From Planobispora longispora (GTDB lineage Bacteria > Actinomycetota > Actinomycetes > Streptosporangiales > Streptosporangiaceae), in assembly GCF_016863135.1 (NCBI RefSeq), contig NZ_BOOH01000042.1:62001-126000 (forward strand): a stretch of 64,000 nucleotides of DNA, given 5' to 3'. The notes under the pieces were generated by a model. The model ran no database searches and was not told where the DNA came from. It saw nothing but the letters and a program-made list of their open reading frames with translations. Positions 8,199 to 17,102 of the stretch are shown here, one piece after another. Made by a program: the position numbers and the translations under genes. Position 1 is the first letter of the stretch, and each line of letters starts with the position of its first letter.

Positions 8199-8270
8199 CT
8201 GGGGTACCAGGACTCGAACCTAGACTAACTGAACCAGAATCAGTCGTGCTGCCAATTACACCATACCCCA
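8199..8270 (-). tRNA. tRNA-Gln (anticodon CUG)
   Basis: This is a 72-nt cloverleaf. Acceptor arms are TGGGGTA / TACCCCA with discriminator G, and the anticodon stem ACTGA / TCAGT encloses TTCTGGT (anticodon CTG). It is first in the tRNA unit. With GatCAB in the same window, Gln-tRNA would be made by transamidation of Glu-tRNA-Gln. Confidence 0.97.
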
Positions 8271-8312
8271 CCGCTTCGGGCGCCCCTGTCGGGTCTCCCT
8301 GGCGACTCCGAA

Positions 8313-8342
8313 AGAATAGCCCACCTTGAGGGCCAAGGCCAA
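8313..8342 (-). promoter_or_regulatory. probable tRNA promoter
   Basis: On the minus strand TTGGCC (8337-8342) and TATTCT (8313-8318) are spaced by 18 nt, about 40 bases upstream of tRNA-Gln. This fits a housekeeping sigma-70-type promoter. Confidence 0.55.
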
Positions 8343-8455
8343 AACGACAGTCGCGGGCGTCGGCCCGGAGCGAACCCCGTGACGCCGAAGTGCCTATCGG
8401 TCACCCGTTATGTAACGCTGCTGGAGAGATCCGTCCGTATAAGAGGAGCCGCGCT

Positions 8456-10435
8456 GTGGCCGACAACCCCTTCTTCACCCCCAGCACGCTGCCCTATCAG
8501 CTGCCCCCCTTCGCGCAGATCCGCGAAGAGCACTACATGCCCGCGTTCGAGCACGGCATGGACGACCAGCTCCGGGAGGTGGCGGCGATCGCGGACAACC
8601 CGGAGCCCGCCACCTTCGCCAACACCGTCGAGGCCCTGGAACGCTCGGGCCAGATCCTGAAGCGGACGTCGATCGTCTTCTTCAGCGTCGCCTCCTCCGA
8701 CGCGACCGACGGCATCCGGGCGATCGAGACCGAGATCTCTCCCAGGCTGGCCAAGCACCGCGACGCCATCCACCTGAACCGCGCCCTCTACGCGCGGATC
8801 AAGCAGATCGCCACCGAGAGCCCGGAGGAGGCGTGGCTGCTGGAGAAGTACCGCGTGGACTTCGTCCGGGCCGGCGCCGAGCTGTCGGAGGAGGAGCAGG
8901 AGCGGCTGAAGGCCCTCAACGAGGAGCTGTCCACGCTCTCCACGACCTTCTCCCAGAACCTGCTGGCGGCCTCCACCGCCTCGGCCCTGGTCACCGAGGA
9001 CCGCACGGAGCTGGACGGCCTGCCGGAGAGCACCCTCCAGTCCATCCACCAGGACGGCAAGTACGTCCTGCCGCTGCTCAACTTCACCAACCAGCCCGCC
9101 CTGGCCGAGCTGACCAGCCGGGAGACCCGCAGGAAGCTGTACGAGCTCTCGGTGAACCGGGCGCCGGAGAACTTCGAGCTGGCGATCAAGATGGCGACGC
9201 TCCGCGCCGAGCGGGCCGCCCTGCTCGGCTACCCGAACCACGCCGCCTACTCCGTCGCCGACCAGACGGCCAAGACCACCGGGGCCGTGGAGGAGATGCT
9301 CGCCAAGCTGGCCGGGCCGGCGGTGGCCAACGCCCGCCGGGAGGCCGAGGCGCTGAGCGAGCAGGCCGGGTTCGCCATCGAGCCCTGGGACTGGTCCTTC
9401 TACGCCGAGAAGGTGCGCAAGGCCCGCTACGACTTCGACAGCTCCGAGCTGCGGCCGTACTTCGAGCTGGACCGGGTGCTGCGGGACGGCGTCTTCCACG
9501 CCGCCACCGAGCTGTACGGCGTCACCTTCGCCGACCGGACCGACCTGATCGGCTACCACCCCGACGTCCGGGTCTACGAGGTGTTCGACGCCGACGGCTC
9601 CCCGATGGGCCTGTTCCTGTTCGACCCCTACGCCCGGCCCACCAAGCGCGGCGGCGCCTGGATGAACAACCTGGTCGACCAGTCGCACCTGTTCGGCGAG
9701 CTGCCCGTGGTGATGAACAACCTCAACATCACCAAGCCCGCCGAGGGCCCGACGCTGCTCACCTTCGACGAGGTCAACACCGCCTTCCACGAGTTCGGCC
9801 ACGCCCTGCACGGCCTGTTCTCCGACGTCCGCTTCCCCCGGCTCTCCGGCACCGAGGTGCCGCGCGACTTCGTCGAGTACCCCTCGCAGGTCAACGAGAT
9901 GTGGGCGACCTGGCCGTCGGTCCTGGCCAACTTCGCCAGGCACCACGAGACCGGCGAGCCGGTCCCCGCCGAGCTCCTGGAGAAGATGCGGGCCGCCGAG
10001 AAGTTCAACCAGGGCTTCACGACCGTGGAGTACCTCGCCGCGACGCTGCTCGACTGGGCCTGGCACAAGCTGGCCGCCGGCGAGACCGTGGCGGACGCCG
10101 AGGCGTTCGAGGCGGCGGCCCTGGAGCGGGCGGGGATCGCCTTCCCGCTGGTCCGCCCCCGCTACCGGACCAACTACTTCGCGCACATCTTCTCGATGGG
10201 CGTGGGCGGCTACAGCGCGGGCTACTACTCCTACATCTGGAGCGAGGTCCTGGACGCCGACAGCGTCGAGTGGTTCAAGGAGAACGGCGGCCTGAAGCGG
10301 GAGAACGGCGACCGCTTCCGGTCCCGTCTGCTGGCGGTCGGCGGCTCCAAGGACGTGATGGACGCCTTCCGCGAGTTCCGGGGCCGCGACCCCCGCATCG
10401 AGCCCCTGCTGGAGCGCCGGGGCCTGCTGGGCTGA
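8456..10435 (+). CDS. M3-family metallopeptidase (oligopeptidase / dipeptidyl carboxypeptidase type)
   Basis: This 659-residue cytoplasmic zinc peptidase degrades short peptides. The zinc motif is His445-Glu-Phe-Gly-His449 (TAFHEFGHALHGLFSDVRFP), followed by the third ligand region FVEYPSQVNEMW, both diagnostic of M3A. The start GTG at 8456 follows GAGGAG at good spacing and yields ADNPFFTPSTLPYQLPPF, the usual family N-terminus. Length matches Dcp/OpdA (about 680). It is a single gene divergent from the tRNAs and convergent with gltX. Confidence 0.95.
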   Translation: MADNPFFTPSTLPYQLPPFAQIREEHYMPAFEHGMDDQLREVAAIADNPEPATFANTVEALERSGQILKRTSIVFFSVASSDATDGIRAIETEISPRLAKHRDAIHLNRALYARIKQIATESPEEAWLLEKYRVDFVRAGAELSEEEQERLKALNEELSTLSTTFSQNLLAASTASALVTEDRTELDGLPESTLQSIHQDGKYVLPLLNFTNQPALAELTSRETRRKLYELSVNRAPENFELAIKMATLRAERAALLGYPNHAAYSVADQTAKTTGAVEEMLAKLAGPAVANARREAEALSEQAGFAIEPWDWSFYAEKVRKARYDFDSSELRPYFELDRVLRDGVFHAATELYGVTFADRTDLIGYHPDVRVYEVFDADGSPMGLFLFDPYARPTKRGGAWMNNLVDQSHLFGELPVVMNNLNITKPAEGPTLLTFDEVNTAFHEFGHALHGLFSDVRFPRLSGTEVPRDFVEYPSQVNEMWATWPSVLANFARHHETGEPVPAELLEKMRAAEKFNQGFTTVEYLAATLLDWAWHKLAAGETVADAEAFEAAALERAGIAFPLVRPRYRTNYFAHIFSMGVGGYSAGYYSYIWSEVLDADSVEWFKENGGLKRENGDRFRSRLLAVGGSKDVMDAFREFRGRDPRIEPLLERRGLLG

Positions 10436-10446
10436 GGACGGGCGCG

Positions 10447-10482
10447 AAAAGAGGGCGGTCCGGGTTCTCCCGGACCGCCCTC
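10447..10482. terminator. bidirectional terminator between M3 peptidase and gltX
   Basis: A perfect 14-bp stem (GAGGGCGGTCCGGG, loop TTCT) sits between convergent genes. Reading towards the left it is followed by TTTTCGC, so it should end gltX transcripts intrinsically. Confidence 0.88.
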
Positions 10483-10497
10483 CCCTTCACCGCCCGG

Positions 10498-11865
10498 TCA
10501 GCCGCGCAGGCGGGCCAGCGCGGCGCGCAGGCGGTCCGCGGAGCGCTCGCGGCCGAGGACCTCGATCGACTCGAACAGCGGCAGGCCGACCGTCCGGCCG
10601 GTGAGCGCCACCCGGACCGGGGCCTGGGCCTTGCCCAGCTTGAGGCCGTGCTCGGCGCCGACCTCCTCCAGGGCCGCCTTCAGGGAGTCGGTGTCCATGC
10701 TCACCGTCTCCAGGCGGGCGAGGTATCCGGTGAGGATCTCCTCGGCCGGGCCCTTCATCGCCTTGTCCCAGGCGGCCTGGTCGAAGAAGGGCTCGTCCAG
10801 GAAGAGGAAGTCGACGTTCGCGCTGATCTCGGAGAGGACGGCGACGCGCGTCTGGGCCAGCTCGGCGACCTTGGCGAAGGTCGCCCGGTCCCAGCTCGGG
10901 TCGAGCCAGGGCTCGACCCTCTTGACGAACTCGTCCGGCGGCAGCGCCCGGATGTACTCGCCGTTGAAGGCGCGCAGCTTCTTCTCGTCGAAGAAGGCGC
11001 TGGCGGAGTTGACGTTCTCCAGCTTGAACAGCGGCATCATCTCCGACCAGGGCATGATCTCGCGGTCCTCGCCGGGACCCCAGCCGAGCAGCATCAGGTA
11101 GTTGACCATCGCCTCGGCCAGGTAGCCCTCCTCGCGGTAGGACTCCAGGGCGACCTTGTCGCGGCGCTTGGAGAGCTTCTTGCGCTGCTCGTTGACGATG
11201 ACCGGCAGGTGCGCCCAGACCGGCGGGTTGGCGCCCAGCGCGGGCCACAGCAGCTCCTGGCGCTGGGCGTTGCCCAGGTGCTCCTCGCCGCGGACCACGT
11301 GGGTGACGCCCTGGGTGATGTCGTCGACGGCGTTGGCCAGGACGTACAGCGGCGAGCCGTCGCTGCGCGCGATGACGAAGTCCTCCTGCGCGTCGTTGGG
11401 GAACTCCACCCGGCCGCGGATGAGGTCGTCCACCACGGTGACGCCCTCGTCGGGGGTGCGGAAGCGGACCGCGCCCCCGGTCAGGCCGCGGTCACGGCAG
11501 AAACCGTCGTAGCCCTTGTGCTCGGAGCCGGTGCGCTCCTGGAGCCGCTCGCGGGTGCAGTCGCAGTAGTACGCCTTGCCGTCGGCGAGCAGCTTGGCGA
11601 CGGCCTCGCGGTGCTGGGGCTCGAAGGCCGACTGGAAGAAGGGGCCCTCGAAGACCGGGCTCTCGTCGCTGATCCCGATCCAGGCCAGGGCCGAGATGAT
11701 GCCCTCGGTCCACTCCGGGCGGTTGCGGGTGGCGTCGGTGTCCTCGACGCGCAGGACGAACCGGCCGCCCGCCTGCTGGGCCAGCGCCCAGTTGAACAGC
11801 GCGGTGCGAGCGCCGCCGACATGGAACATGCCGGTGGGCGAGGGAGCGAAACGAACCCTAATCAC
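10498..11865 (-). CDS. gltX: glutamyl-tRNA synthetase
   Basis: This class I synthetase charges tRNA-Glu and, in organisms with GatCAB, usually also tRNA-Gln. It is 455 residues. The HIGH motif appears as [19 protein letters not shown] and the KMSKS loop as [10 protein letters not shown]. The zinc module C-x-C ... Y-x3-C is seen in [14 protein letters not shown] and KGYDGFC. It is slightly shorter than the usual 470-490 residues, mostly at the C-terminal anticodon-binding end. The GTG start at 11865 overlaps the stop of the FAH gene by 8 nt, so translation is coupled. Confidence 0.97.
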   Translation of the reverse strand: MIRVRFAPSPTGMFHVGGARTALFNWALAQQAGGRFVLRVEDTDATRNRPEWTEGIISALAWIGISDESPVFEGPFFQSAFEPQHREAVAKLLADGKAYYCDCTRERLQERTGSEHKGYDGFCRDRGLTGGAVRFRTPDEGVTVVDDLIRGRVEFPNDAQEDFVIARSDGSPLYVLANAVDDITQGVTHVVRGEEHLGNAQRQELLWPALGANPPVWAHLPVIVNEQRKKLSKRRDKVALESYREEGYLAEAMVNYLMLLGWGPGEDREIMPWSEMMPLFKLENVNSASAFFDEKKLRAFNGEYIRALPPDEFVKRVEPWLDPSWDRATFAKVAELAQTRVAVLSEISANVDFLFLDEPFFDQAAWDKAMKGPAEEILTGYLARLETVSMDTDSLKAALEEVGAEHGLKLGKAQAPVRVALTGRTVGLPLFESIEVLGRERSADRLRAALARLRG

Positions 11866-12634
11866 GGGAGACCACCCGGTTGCTGAGAGTGCCGATACCT
11901 TCGATGGCGACGCTGACCTCGTCCCCGATCTGGAGCGGGCCGACCCCCTCGGGCGTCCCGGTCAGGATGACGTCGCCGGGGATGAGGGTCATGACCGCGC
12001 TCACGTGGGCGATCAGCGTCGGGATGTCGTACATGAGCTTGGAGGTGCGCGAGCTCTGCCGTACCTCGCCGTTCACCGTCGTGGTGATGCCCAGGTCGGC
12101 GGGGTCGAGCTCGGTCTGGATCCACGGGCCGAGCGGGCAGAAGGTGTCGAAGCCCTTGGCCCGGGTGAACTGCACGTCCTTCTTCTGCAGGTCCCTGGCC
12201 GTGACGTCGTTGGCGCAGGTGTAGCCGAAGATCACTTCATGGGCCCGCTCGACGGGGACCTCCCGGCAGAGCCTGCCGATGACCACGGCCAGCTCGCCCT
12301 CGAAGTCGACCCGCTCCGACAGCCCGGTCGGGTAGGCGACGGCCTCGGCCGGGCCGATCACCGAGGTGGACGGCTTGATGAACATCAGCGGCTCGCCGGG
12401 GACCTCCCCGCCCATCTCGCGGGCGTGCTCGGCGTAGTTCTTGCCGATCGCGACGACCTTGCTGGGCAGCATGGGGGCGAGCAGCTTGACCCGCGAGAGG
12501 GAGTGACGCTCGCCGGTGAACTGGATCGGGCCGAACGGGTGCCCGGAGATCCCGGAGATGAACTCCTCACCGGGGCCGCCCTCGACCACCCCGAACCCGA
12601 CACCGTCGCCTGTGGAGAACCTCGCTATACGCAC
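11858..12634 (-). CDS. fumarylacetoacetate hydrolase family protein
   Basis: This 258-residue enzyme of the FAH/HpcE fold acts on acylpyruvate-like or 2-hydroxy-dienoate substrates. Metal ligands are visible in [11 protein letters not shown] and [12 protein letters not shown], and the fold signature [19 protein letters not shown] is near the end. GTG start at 12634. It is upstream of and coupled to gltX; this pairing is common in actinobacteria, but the physiological substrate is unknown and no catabolic cluster surrounds it here. Confidence 0.93.
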   Translation of the reverse strand: MRIARFSTGDGVGFGVVEGGPGEEFISGISGHPFGPIQFTGERHSLSRVKLLAPMLPSKVVAIGKNYAEHAREMGGEVPGEPLMFIKPSTSVIGPAEAVAYPTGLSERVDFEGELAVVIGRLCREVPVERAHEVIFGYTCANDVTARDLQKKDVQFTRAKGFDTFCPLGPWIQTELDPADLGITTTVNGEVRQSSRTSKLMYDIPTLIAHVSAVMTLIPGDVILTGTPEGVGPLQIGDEVSVAIEGIGTLSNRVVSRD

Positions 12635-12834
12635 CCCACAAGGCTAGTGCCGTCTCCGGACCCGTATGCGGCGGCCACCGGAGAGCAGGTGAAGACAAGG
12701 CAAAAGGATCACTGCTGCCTGGGCCCCGGCCTTCGGATGGCTCGTGGGCGCGGCGGCCGTGGTGGCGTACCGCAAGGTGGAGCCCGTGCCCGGGCCCGTA
12801 GGGTGATCGGGAAGACGTTCCGGGAGGAGAACTC

Positions 12835-13218
12835 ATGTCCGTTGTGAAGATCAATGTCCTGACCGTGCCCGCGGAGATGCGCGAGGCACTGGAGCACCGG
12901 TTCTCGAACCGGGCCGGGATGGTGGAGGCTGCCGACGGTTTCGAGCGGTTCGAGCTGCTCCGTCCGGTCGAGGGCACCGACCGCTACATGGTGTACACCC
13001 GCTGGCGCTCCGAGGAGGACTTCACCCGCTGGACCGAGAGCCAGGCCTTCCAGCGCGGCCACGCCCAGGCCGCCGCCGAGGCGGGCGCCCAGGGTCACGG
13101 CCACGGGGCGGCCGCGGGCCAGGGCCACGGACACGGCCACGGGCACGGCGGCCCGGCCGCCTCGGGGTCCGAGATCTGGTCGTTCGAGGTCGTGCAGAGC
13201 ACGGGTCCCAAGGCCTGA
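12835..13218 (+). CDS. ABM-domain monooxygenase with His-rich insertion
   Basis: This 127-residue protein has a dimeric ferredoxin-like antibiotic-biosynthesis-monooxygenase fold: VVKINVLTVPAEM, then RFSNRAGMVEAADGFERFEL, then RYMVYTRWRSEEDFTRW. This is the arrangement of IsdG/MhuD-type heme-degrading enzymes. Before the last strand (SEIWSFEVVQ) there is a Gly/His/Ala-rich insert (residues about 85-105, repeated HG) that the core fold does not need. Start ATG 12835 with GGGAGGAG. Heme breakdown is an inference; the insert suggests metal or heme capture. Confidence 0.85.
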   Translation: MSVVKINVLTVPAEMREALEHRFSNRAGMVEAADGFERFELLRPVEGTDRYMVYTRWRSEEDFTRWTESQAFQRGHAQAAAEAGAQGHGHGAAAGQGHGHGHGHGGPAASGSEIWSFEVVQSTGPKA

Positions 13219-13316
13219 GACCGCCGCGCGCCGTACGGCGGCGCCGGGCACGCCGGTACGGCTCCCCGCCGTACCGGCGCCGTCGGGGGAACGCGCGGCG
13301 CCGGGAGGAGAGACGA

Positions 13317-13350
13317 CGGCGGCCGTCGGCGCTCCCGGAGACGGCCGCCG
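13317..13350. terminator. hairpin (first copy of a duplicated terminator)
   Basis: An 11-bp stem, CGGCGGCCGTC and its complement, lies about 90 bp beyond a second, almost identical hairpin. The 13314-13377 block is a degenerate copy of 13402-13470. Confidence 0.6.
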
Positions 13351-13401
13351 CGGGGAAGAGAGATCGCCGTCAGCGGCCCGGGACGGGCCACGGCGCAGGT
13401 G

Positions 13402-13442
13402 AAAAGGCGGCGGCCGTCGGCGTTGCCGGGGACGGCCGCCGC
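13402..13442 (-). terminator. terminator of the HD-domain gene
   Basis: A perfect 12-bp stem (GCGGCGGCCGTC) is followed on the minus strand by TTTTC. It lies just downstream of the HD-domain gene stop and is duplicated at 13317-13350. Confidence 0.8.
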
Positions 13443-13463
13443 GGGGGAAGAGGGATCGCGGGG

Positions 13464-14060
13464 TCAGCGGTCCAGGGGGTTGGCCGCGATGCGGGCGGCG
13501 ACGCCGCCGCGGACGAAACCGCCCGCGAGGCTGTCGGGCTTGCGCTCGCCCTGGTTCTGGATGCAGGCGGTGAACTCCCCGGCGATTCCGAGCCGGGGGT
13601 GGCGGGCCAGCACCTCGGCGCGCAGGTCCTCGGGCCAGGCCTGCGGGTTCCGGCCGGAGATGTCGAGGCCGGTGGAGAGCTCCAGCAGGTGTCCCTCGGG
13701 GTCCTCGGCCACGTCGACCTCGTCCCACATGTGGCGGATGATCACCTCCGAGGCGCGCACGCGGCGCTCGACCGGCCAGCCGGCGCCCGCGCAGAAGATC
13801 CACGCCACGTGGCCCCCGGCCTCCTCGAAGGGGACCGTGTGGCTGTCGAACTCCGCCACCAGCCCGATGTCGTGGAACATCGCCGAGACGTAGAGCAGTT
13901 CCGCGTCGAAGGCGATGCCGTTCAGCTCGGCGTAGGCCGCGGCCCACAGGTAGGACCGGATCGAGTGGCCCAGCAGCGCGGGCGAGCAGTAGGCGGTGGC
14001 CGCCTCCAGCGCGGCGCGGGCGGCGGGGGTCTCGGGGATCACGATGTCGGCGAGTCTCAT
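13464..14060 (-). CDS. HD-domain hydrolase (cyanamide hydratase-like)
   Basis: This 198-residue protein has the HD metal motif in LYVSAMFHDIGLVAEF, an upstream His in LLGHSIRSYLWAAAYAE, and a later His in EVIIRHMWDEVD. These give the four-ligand layout of HD hydrolases resembling cyanamide hydratase. ATG at 14060. It is divergent from the GlxA-type regulator with only 72 bp between them, so that regulator may control it. The true substrate is unknown. Confidence 0.85.
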   Translation of the reverse strand: MRLADIVIPETPAARAALEAATAYCSPALLGHSIRSYLWAAAYAELNGIAFDAELLYVSAMFHDIGLVAEFDSHTVPFEEAGGHVAWIFCAGAGWPVERRVRASEVIIRHMWDEVDVAEDPEGHLLELSTGLDISGRNPQAWPEDLRAEVLARHPRLGIAGEFTACIQNQGERKPDSLAGGFVRGGVAARIAANPLDR

Positions 14061-14132
14061 GGCGTCCAGGATGCCGGGGGACGGCCCGGCGGCGTGAGTG
14101 GCCGGGAAGTCATCCGTCGATAGGATCGCGCC

Positions 14133-15137
14133 ATGGGATTCTCCACGGTCGCGGTGCTGATGTTCGACCGGATCCCCCTGTTCGAGGCGTCGGTGCCGAT
14201 CGCGGTGTTCGGCGAGCGGCGGGACGACCGGCCGGAGTTCGACGTGCGGGTGATCGCCGCCGAGGGCGGTCCGGTCCGCACGGACGCGGGCATCACTCTC
14301 GCGGCGCCGTACGGCCTGGACGCCGTGGAAGGCGCCGATCTCGTCATCGTGCCGACCTGGCGCCGGCCGTCGGCCGGCGACCCGCCTCCGGAGGAGGCCC
14401 TGGAGGCGCTGCGCCGCGCCCACGCGCGGGGCTCGACGGTGGTCTCCCTGTGCCTGGGCACGTTCGTGCTGGCCGCCTCCGGCCTGCTGGACGGCCGCCC
14501 GGCCACGACGCACTGGCGCTACGCGGGGCTGCTCGCCTCGATGCACCCGCGCGTCGAGGTCCGGCCCGACGTGCTCTACGTGGACGAGGGCGACATCCTC
14601 ACCTCCGCGGGGAGCACCGGCGGCATCGACCTCTGCCTGCACCTCGTGCGCCGCTCGCACGGCGCGCAGGCGGCCAACAGCATCGCCCGCGGGCTGGTCA
14701 CGCCTCCCCACCGGGCCGGAGGGCAGGCGCAGTACATCGACCATCCCGTCCCCGCCCCGGCCGCCGGCGACCCCTTCGGCGACACCCTCGACTGGGCCCT
14801 GCGCCGTCTGGACCGGGAGCTCACCGTGGACGACCTGGCCGCCCGCGCGCTGATGAGCCGCCGCACCTTCGACCGGCGCTTCCGCCAGGCCACCGGGACC
14901 ACCCCCGCCCAGTGGCTGCTCCACCAGCGGGTCCTGCACGCCCAGCGGCTGCTGGAGACGACGGCCGAGCCGGTCGAGCTGGTGGCCCGCAAGTCGGGGT
15001 TCGCCTCGGCGGTCGCGCTGCGCCCTCATTTCCGCCGCCAGGTGGGGGTCTCTCCCACGGCCTACCGGGAGACCTTCGGCACGGGCGGGGCGGACGGCGC
15101 GGGTCCCGGGACCGCGCGGGCGCGACGGACGGCGTGA
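14133..15137 (+). CDS. GlxA-family transcriptional regulator (DJ-1/PfpI + AraC)
   Basis: This 334-residue regulator has an N-terminal DJ-1/PfpI-like sensor domain (residues 5-170, with the cysteine elbow VVSLCLGTFVLAASGLL) and a C-terminal AraC double helix-turn-helix (residues 220-320; VDDLAARALMSRRTFDRRFR and ELVARKSGFASAVALRPHFR). Such FtrA/GlxA proteins respond to small metabolites. The neighbours suggest control of the divergent HD hydrolase. Confidence 0.93.
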   Translation: MGFSTVAVLMFDRIPLFEASVPIAVFGERRDDRPEFDVRVIAAEGGPVRTDAGITLAAPYGLDAVEGADLVIVPTWRRPSAGDPPPEEALEALRRAHARGSTVVSLCLGTFVLAASGLLDGRPATTHWRYAGLLASMHPRVEVRPDVLYVDEGDILTSAGSTGGIDLCLHLVRRSHGAQAANSIARGLVTPPHRAGGQAQYIDHPVPAPAAGDPFGDTLDWALRRLDRELTVDDLAARALMSRRTFDRRFRQATGTTPAQWLLHQRVLHAQRLLETTAEPVELVARKSGFASAVALRPHFRRQVGVSPTAYRETFGTGGADGAGPGTARARRTA

Positions 15138-15261
15138 ACCCCGCCGGCGCCCACGCATCTAGTTGCTAACGATGCGCGGGAAGCGGCCCCTGCGGCTTGA
15201 CCGGTTTGGTGGGATTCGGACAGCATAATCAGCTCTCCCACCTGCCCCGGAAGGAACTGGC

Positions 15262-16950
15262 GTGCGCCGCCGCACACAAGCACTCGCACTCTCCACCGCC
15301 CTCCTGCTCACCTGCGGAGGGACGATCGGCACGGCGGCCGGTACGGCGGAGGCGGCGGACAAGGTCAAACGCACGGCCGAGTGCCAGGGCGACTGGCTGC
15401 CCGCGACCCCGACCGGACCGGACATCATGAACGGCCAGGTGGAGTTCCTCGACCTGCCCCCCGTGAAGGTCGGCAAGGACGTCAACTGGCGGACCGACCC
15501 CTATCGCAACCGGTCGTGGAGCATGGTCTTCCACTCCCTGCGCTGGATGGGGCGCCTGGTCGCCGACTACGAGAGCAACGGCGACAGGGCCTACCTGACC
15601 CGGGCCACCGAGATCGCCAAGGACTGGGTGAAGGACAACCCGCGCCGGGGCGGCGGCAGCCCGTACGCCTGGCAGGAGCACCCGATCGCGCTGCGCGCGC
15701 CCGCTCTGGTCTGCCTCAGCAAGCACGTCAGCGAGTCCTGGCTCACCAAGAGCCTGGCCGAGCACGCCTCGATGCTGGCCAACCCGGCGCTGTACGAGAA
15801 GGGCCACAACCACGGCATCGACCAGGACATCGCGCTGCTGGGCATCGGCTGCCGCTACGGCCGCGAGCAGTGGTCCGGGCTGGCGATCCGCCGCCTGACC
15901 GAGACGGTCGAGCTCGACGTCGACTCCCAGGGCGCGCTGCGCGAGCAGGCCCCGCGCTACGCGATCTACGTCTACGACCGGCTCAAGGTCGCGATGGACA
16001 ACATCAAGGAGTGCGGCCGGAAGGTCCCCGCCTCGATCGAGAAGCGCTGGAAGTCGATGGAGGACTTCATCTCCCACTCCACCCAGCCCAACGGCTTCAT
16101 GGTGCCGATCGGCGACGGCGGGGCGGACGTGCGCCCGGTCGGGTACGCCGCCCCGAAGCAGACCGTGAAGGTGTTCGGCAACGGCTACGTCTACGGCCGC
16201 ACCGCCTGGAACAAGCCGGAGTCGGCGTTCTACTCCATCCGGTTCGGCCCCGGCATGAAGTACCACGGCCACGAGGACCACCTCGGCGTGACCTACTACG
16301 CCCAGGGCAGGGACGTCCTGGTCGACGTGGGCTTCCACTCCTACGAGAACAGCGCCTACCGCCGCTGGACGATGTCCCCCCAGGCGCACAACGTGCCGGT
16401 CGTGGCCGGAGCCGGGTTCCGCGGGGGGACCAGGAGCTCGCTGACCAAGTCCTCGATCAAGGACGACCGGCAGAGCTTCCAGCTGACGGACAGGGCGTAC
16501 GGCGTGGCGCGGACCCGTTCGGTCCTGGTCAACCACGGCGAGGACGTGATGGCCGTGCTCGACACCGTGCCCCGCGGCTCGAAGGTCGGCACGATCTGGC
16601 ACTTCGCCACGGACCTGTCCGCGGCGTCGAGCGACGGCGGCAAGGTCGTGGTCAAGGACAAGTCCGGCTGGAAGGCCGCGCTGGTCCAGGTGGCGATGCC
16701 GTCCTGCAAGCCCGTCTCCTCGAAGGTCGTGCGCGGCGCCACGAACCCCTACCAGGGCTGGGTCTCCCCCGCCTACCTGCGCAAGCAGGCCGCCCCCGCG
16801 GTGGTCTCCGCCGCCACCGCCGGATCGGTGCTCACCGTGGTGACGCCCGGCACCGGCACGCCCTCGGTCTCCTGCTCCGGCGGCAAGGTCACCGTGGAGA
16901 CCTCGGAGGGCACGGTCGGCTTCCGGGTGAAGGGGTCGTCCCTGTCCTAG
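15262..16950 (+). CDS. secreted heparinase II/III-type polysaccharide lyase
   Basis: This 562-residue exported protein has a signal peptide: basic MRRR, hydrophobic LALSTALLLTCGG, cleavage near AEAADK. The middle shows the toroid-domain motif NHGIDQDIALLGIGCRYG with the catalytic Asn-His context, then KYHGHEDHLGVTYYAQG and a C-terminal beta-sandwich (residues about 330-560). The layout is that of uronate-containing glycan lyases. GTG start at 15262. A TTGACC at 15197 and CATAAT at 15224 lie upstream but with a 21-nt spacer. The gene is monocistronic with a terminator after it. The glycan substrate is not predictable. Confidence 0.88.
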   Translation: MRRRTQALALSTALLLTCGGTIGTAAGTAEAADKVKRTAECQGDWLPATPTGPDIMNGQVEFLDLPPVKVGKDVNWRTDPYRNRSWSMVFHSLRWMGRLVADYESNGDRAYLTRATEIAKDWVKDNPRRGGGSPYAWQEHPIALRAPALVCLSKHVSESWLTKSLAEHASMLANPALYEKGHNHGIDQDIALLGIGCRYGREQWSGLAIRRLTETVELDVDSQGALREQAPRYAIYVYDRLKVAMDNIKECGRKVPASIEKRWKSMEDFISHSTQPNGFMVPIGDGGADVRPVGYAAPKQTVKVFGNGYVYGRTAWNKPESAFYSIRFGPGMKYHGHEDHLGVTYYAQGRDVLVDVGFHSYENSAYRRWTMSPQAHNVPVVAGAGFRGGTRSSLTKSSIKDDRQSFQLTDRAYGVARTRSVLVNHGEDVMAVLDTVPRGSKVGTIWHFATDLSAASSDGGKVVVKDKSGWKAALVQVAMPSCKPVSSKVVRGATNPYQGWVSPAYLRKQAAPAVVSAATAGSVLTVVTPGTGTPSVSCSGGKVTVETSEGTVGFRVKGSSLS

Positions 16951-16953
16951 GGC

Positions 16954-16978
16954 GCTCCGGGGCGTCTGTCCCCGGAGC
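16954..16978 (+). terminator. terminator after heparinase-type gene
   Basis: A 9-bp stem, GCTCCGGGG and its complement, 7-nt loop, begins 4 bp after the stop codon. Confidence 0.65.
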
Positions 16979-17102
16979 ACCCGGGAAGGTCGCGGACATC
17001 CGGGAGCGCCCGCGTGGTTTCGGCGATGGATCGAAGCGCGTGGTCACGACAAACGGTCCGTATGTCTGCGCCACAGGGACTGACTGGGTCAAAATGGCCC
17101 CC

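Noticed and set aside
8833..11886. A 1017-codon open frame on the plus strand through the M3 peptidase and gltX
   Set aside because: It runs across two convergent, clearly recognised genes and a terminator, and has Arg/Gly/Ala-dominated composition.
12660..12803. A short frame encoding a membrane-helix-like sequence (WAPAFGWLVGAAAVVAY) between the FAH and ABM genes
   Set aside because: No ATG, GTG or TTG at a suitable place with a ribosome-binding site; an in-frame stop lies just upstream. It may be a gene remnant but cannot be supported.
15197..15229. Promoter TTGACC ... CATAAT before the heparinase-type gene
   Set aside because: The spacer is 21 nt, too long for a normal sigma-70 promoter, so not listed as a feature.
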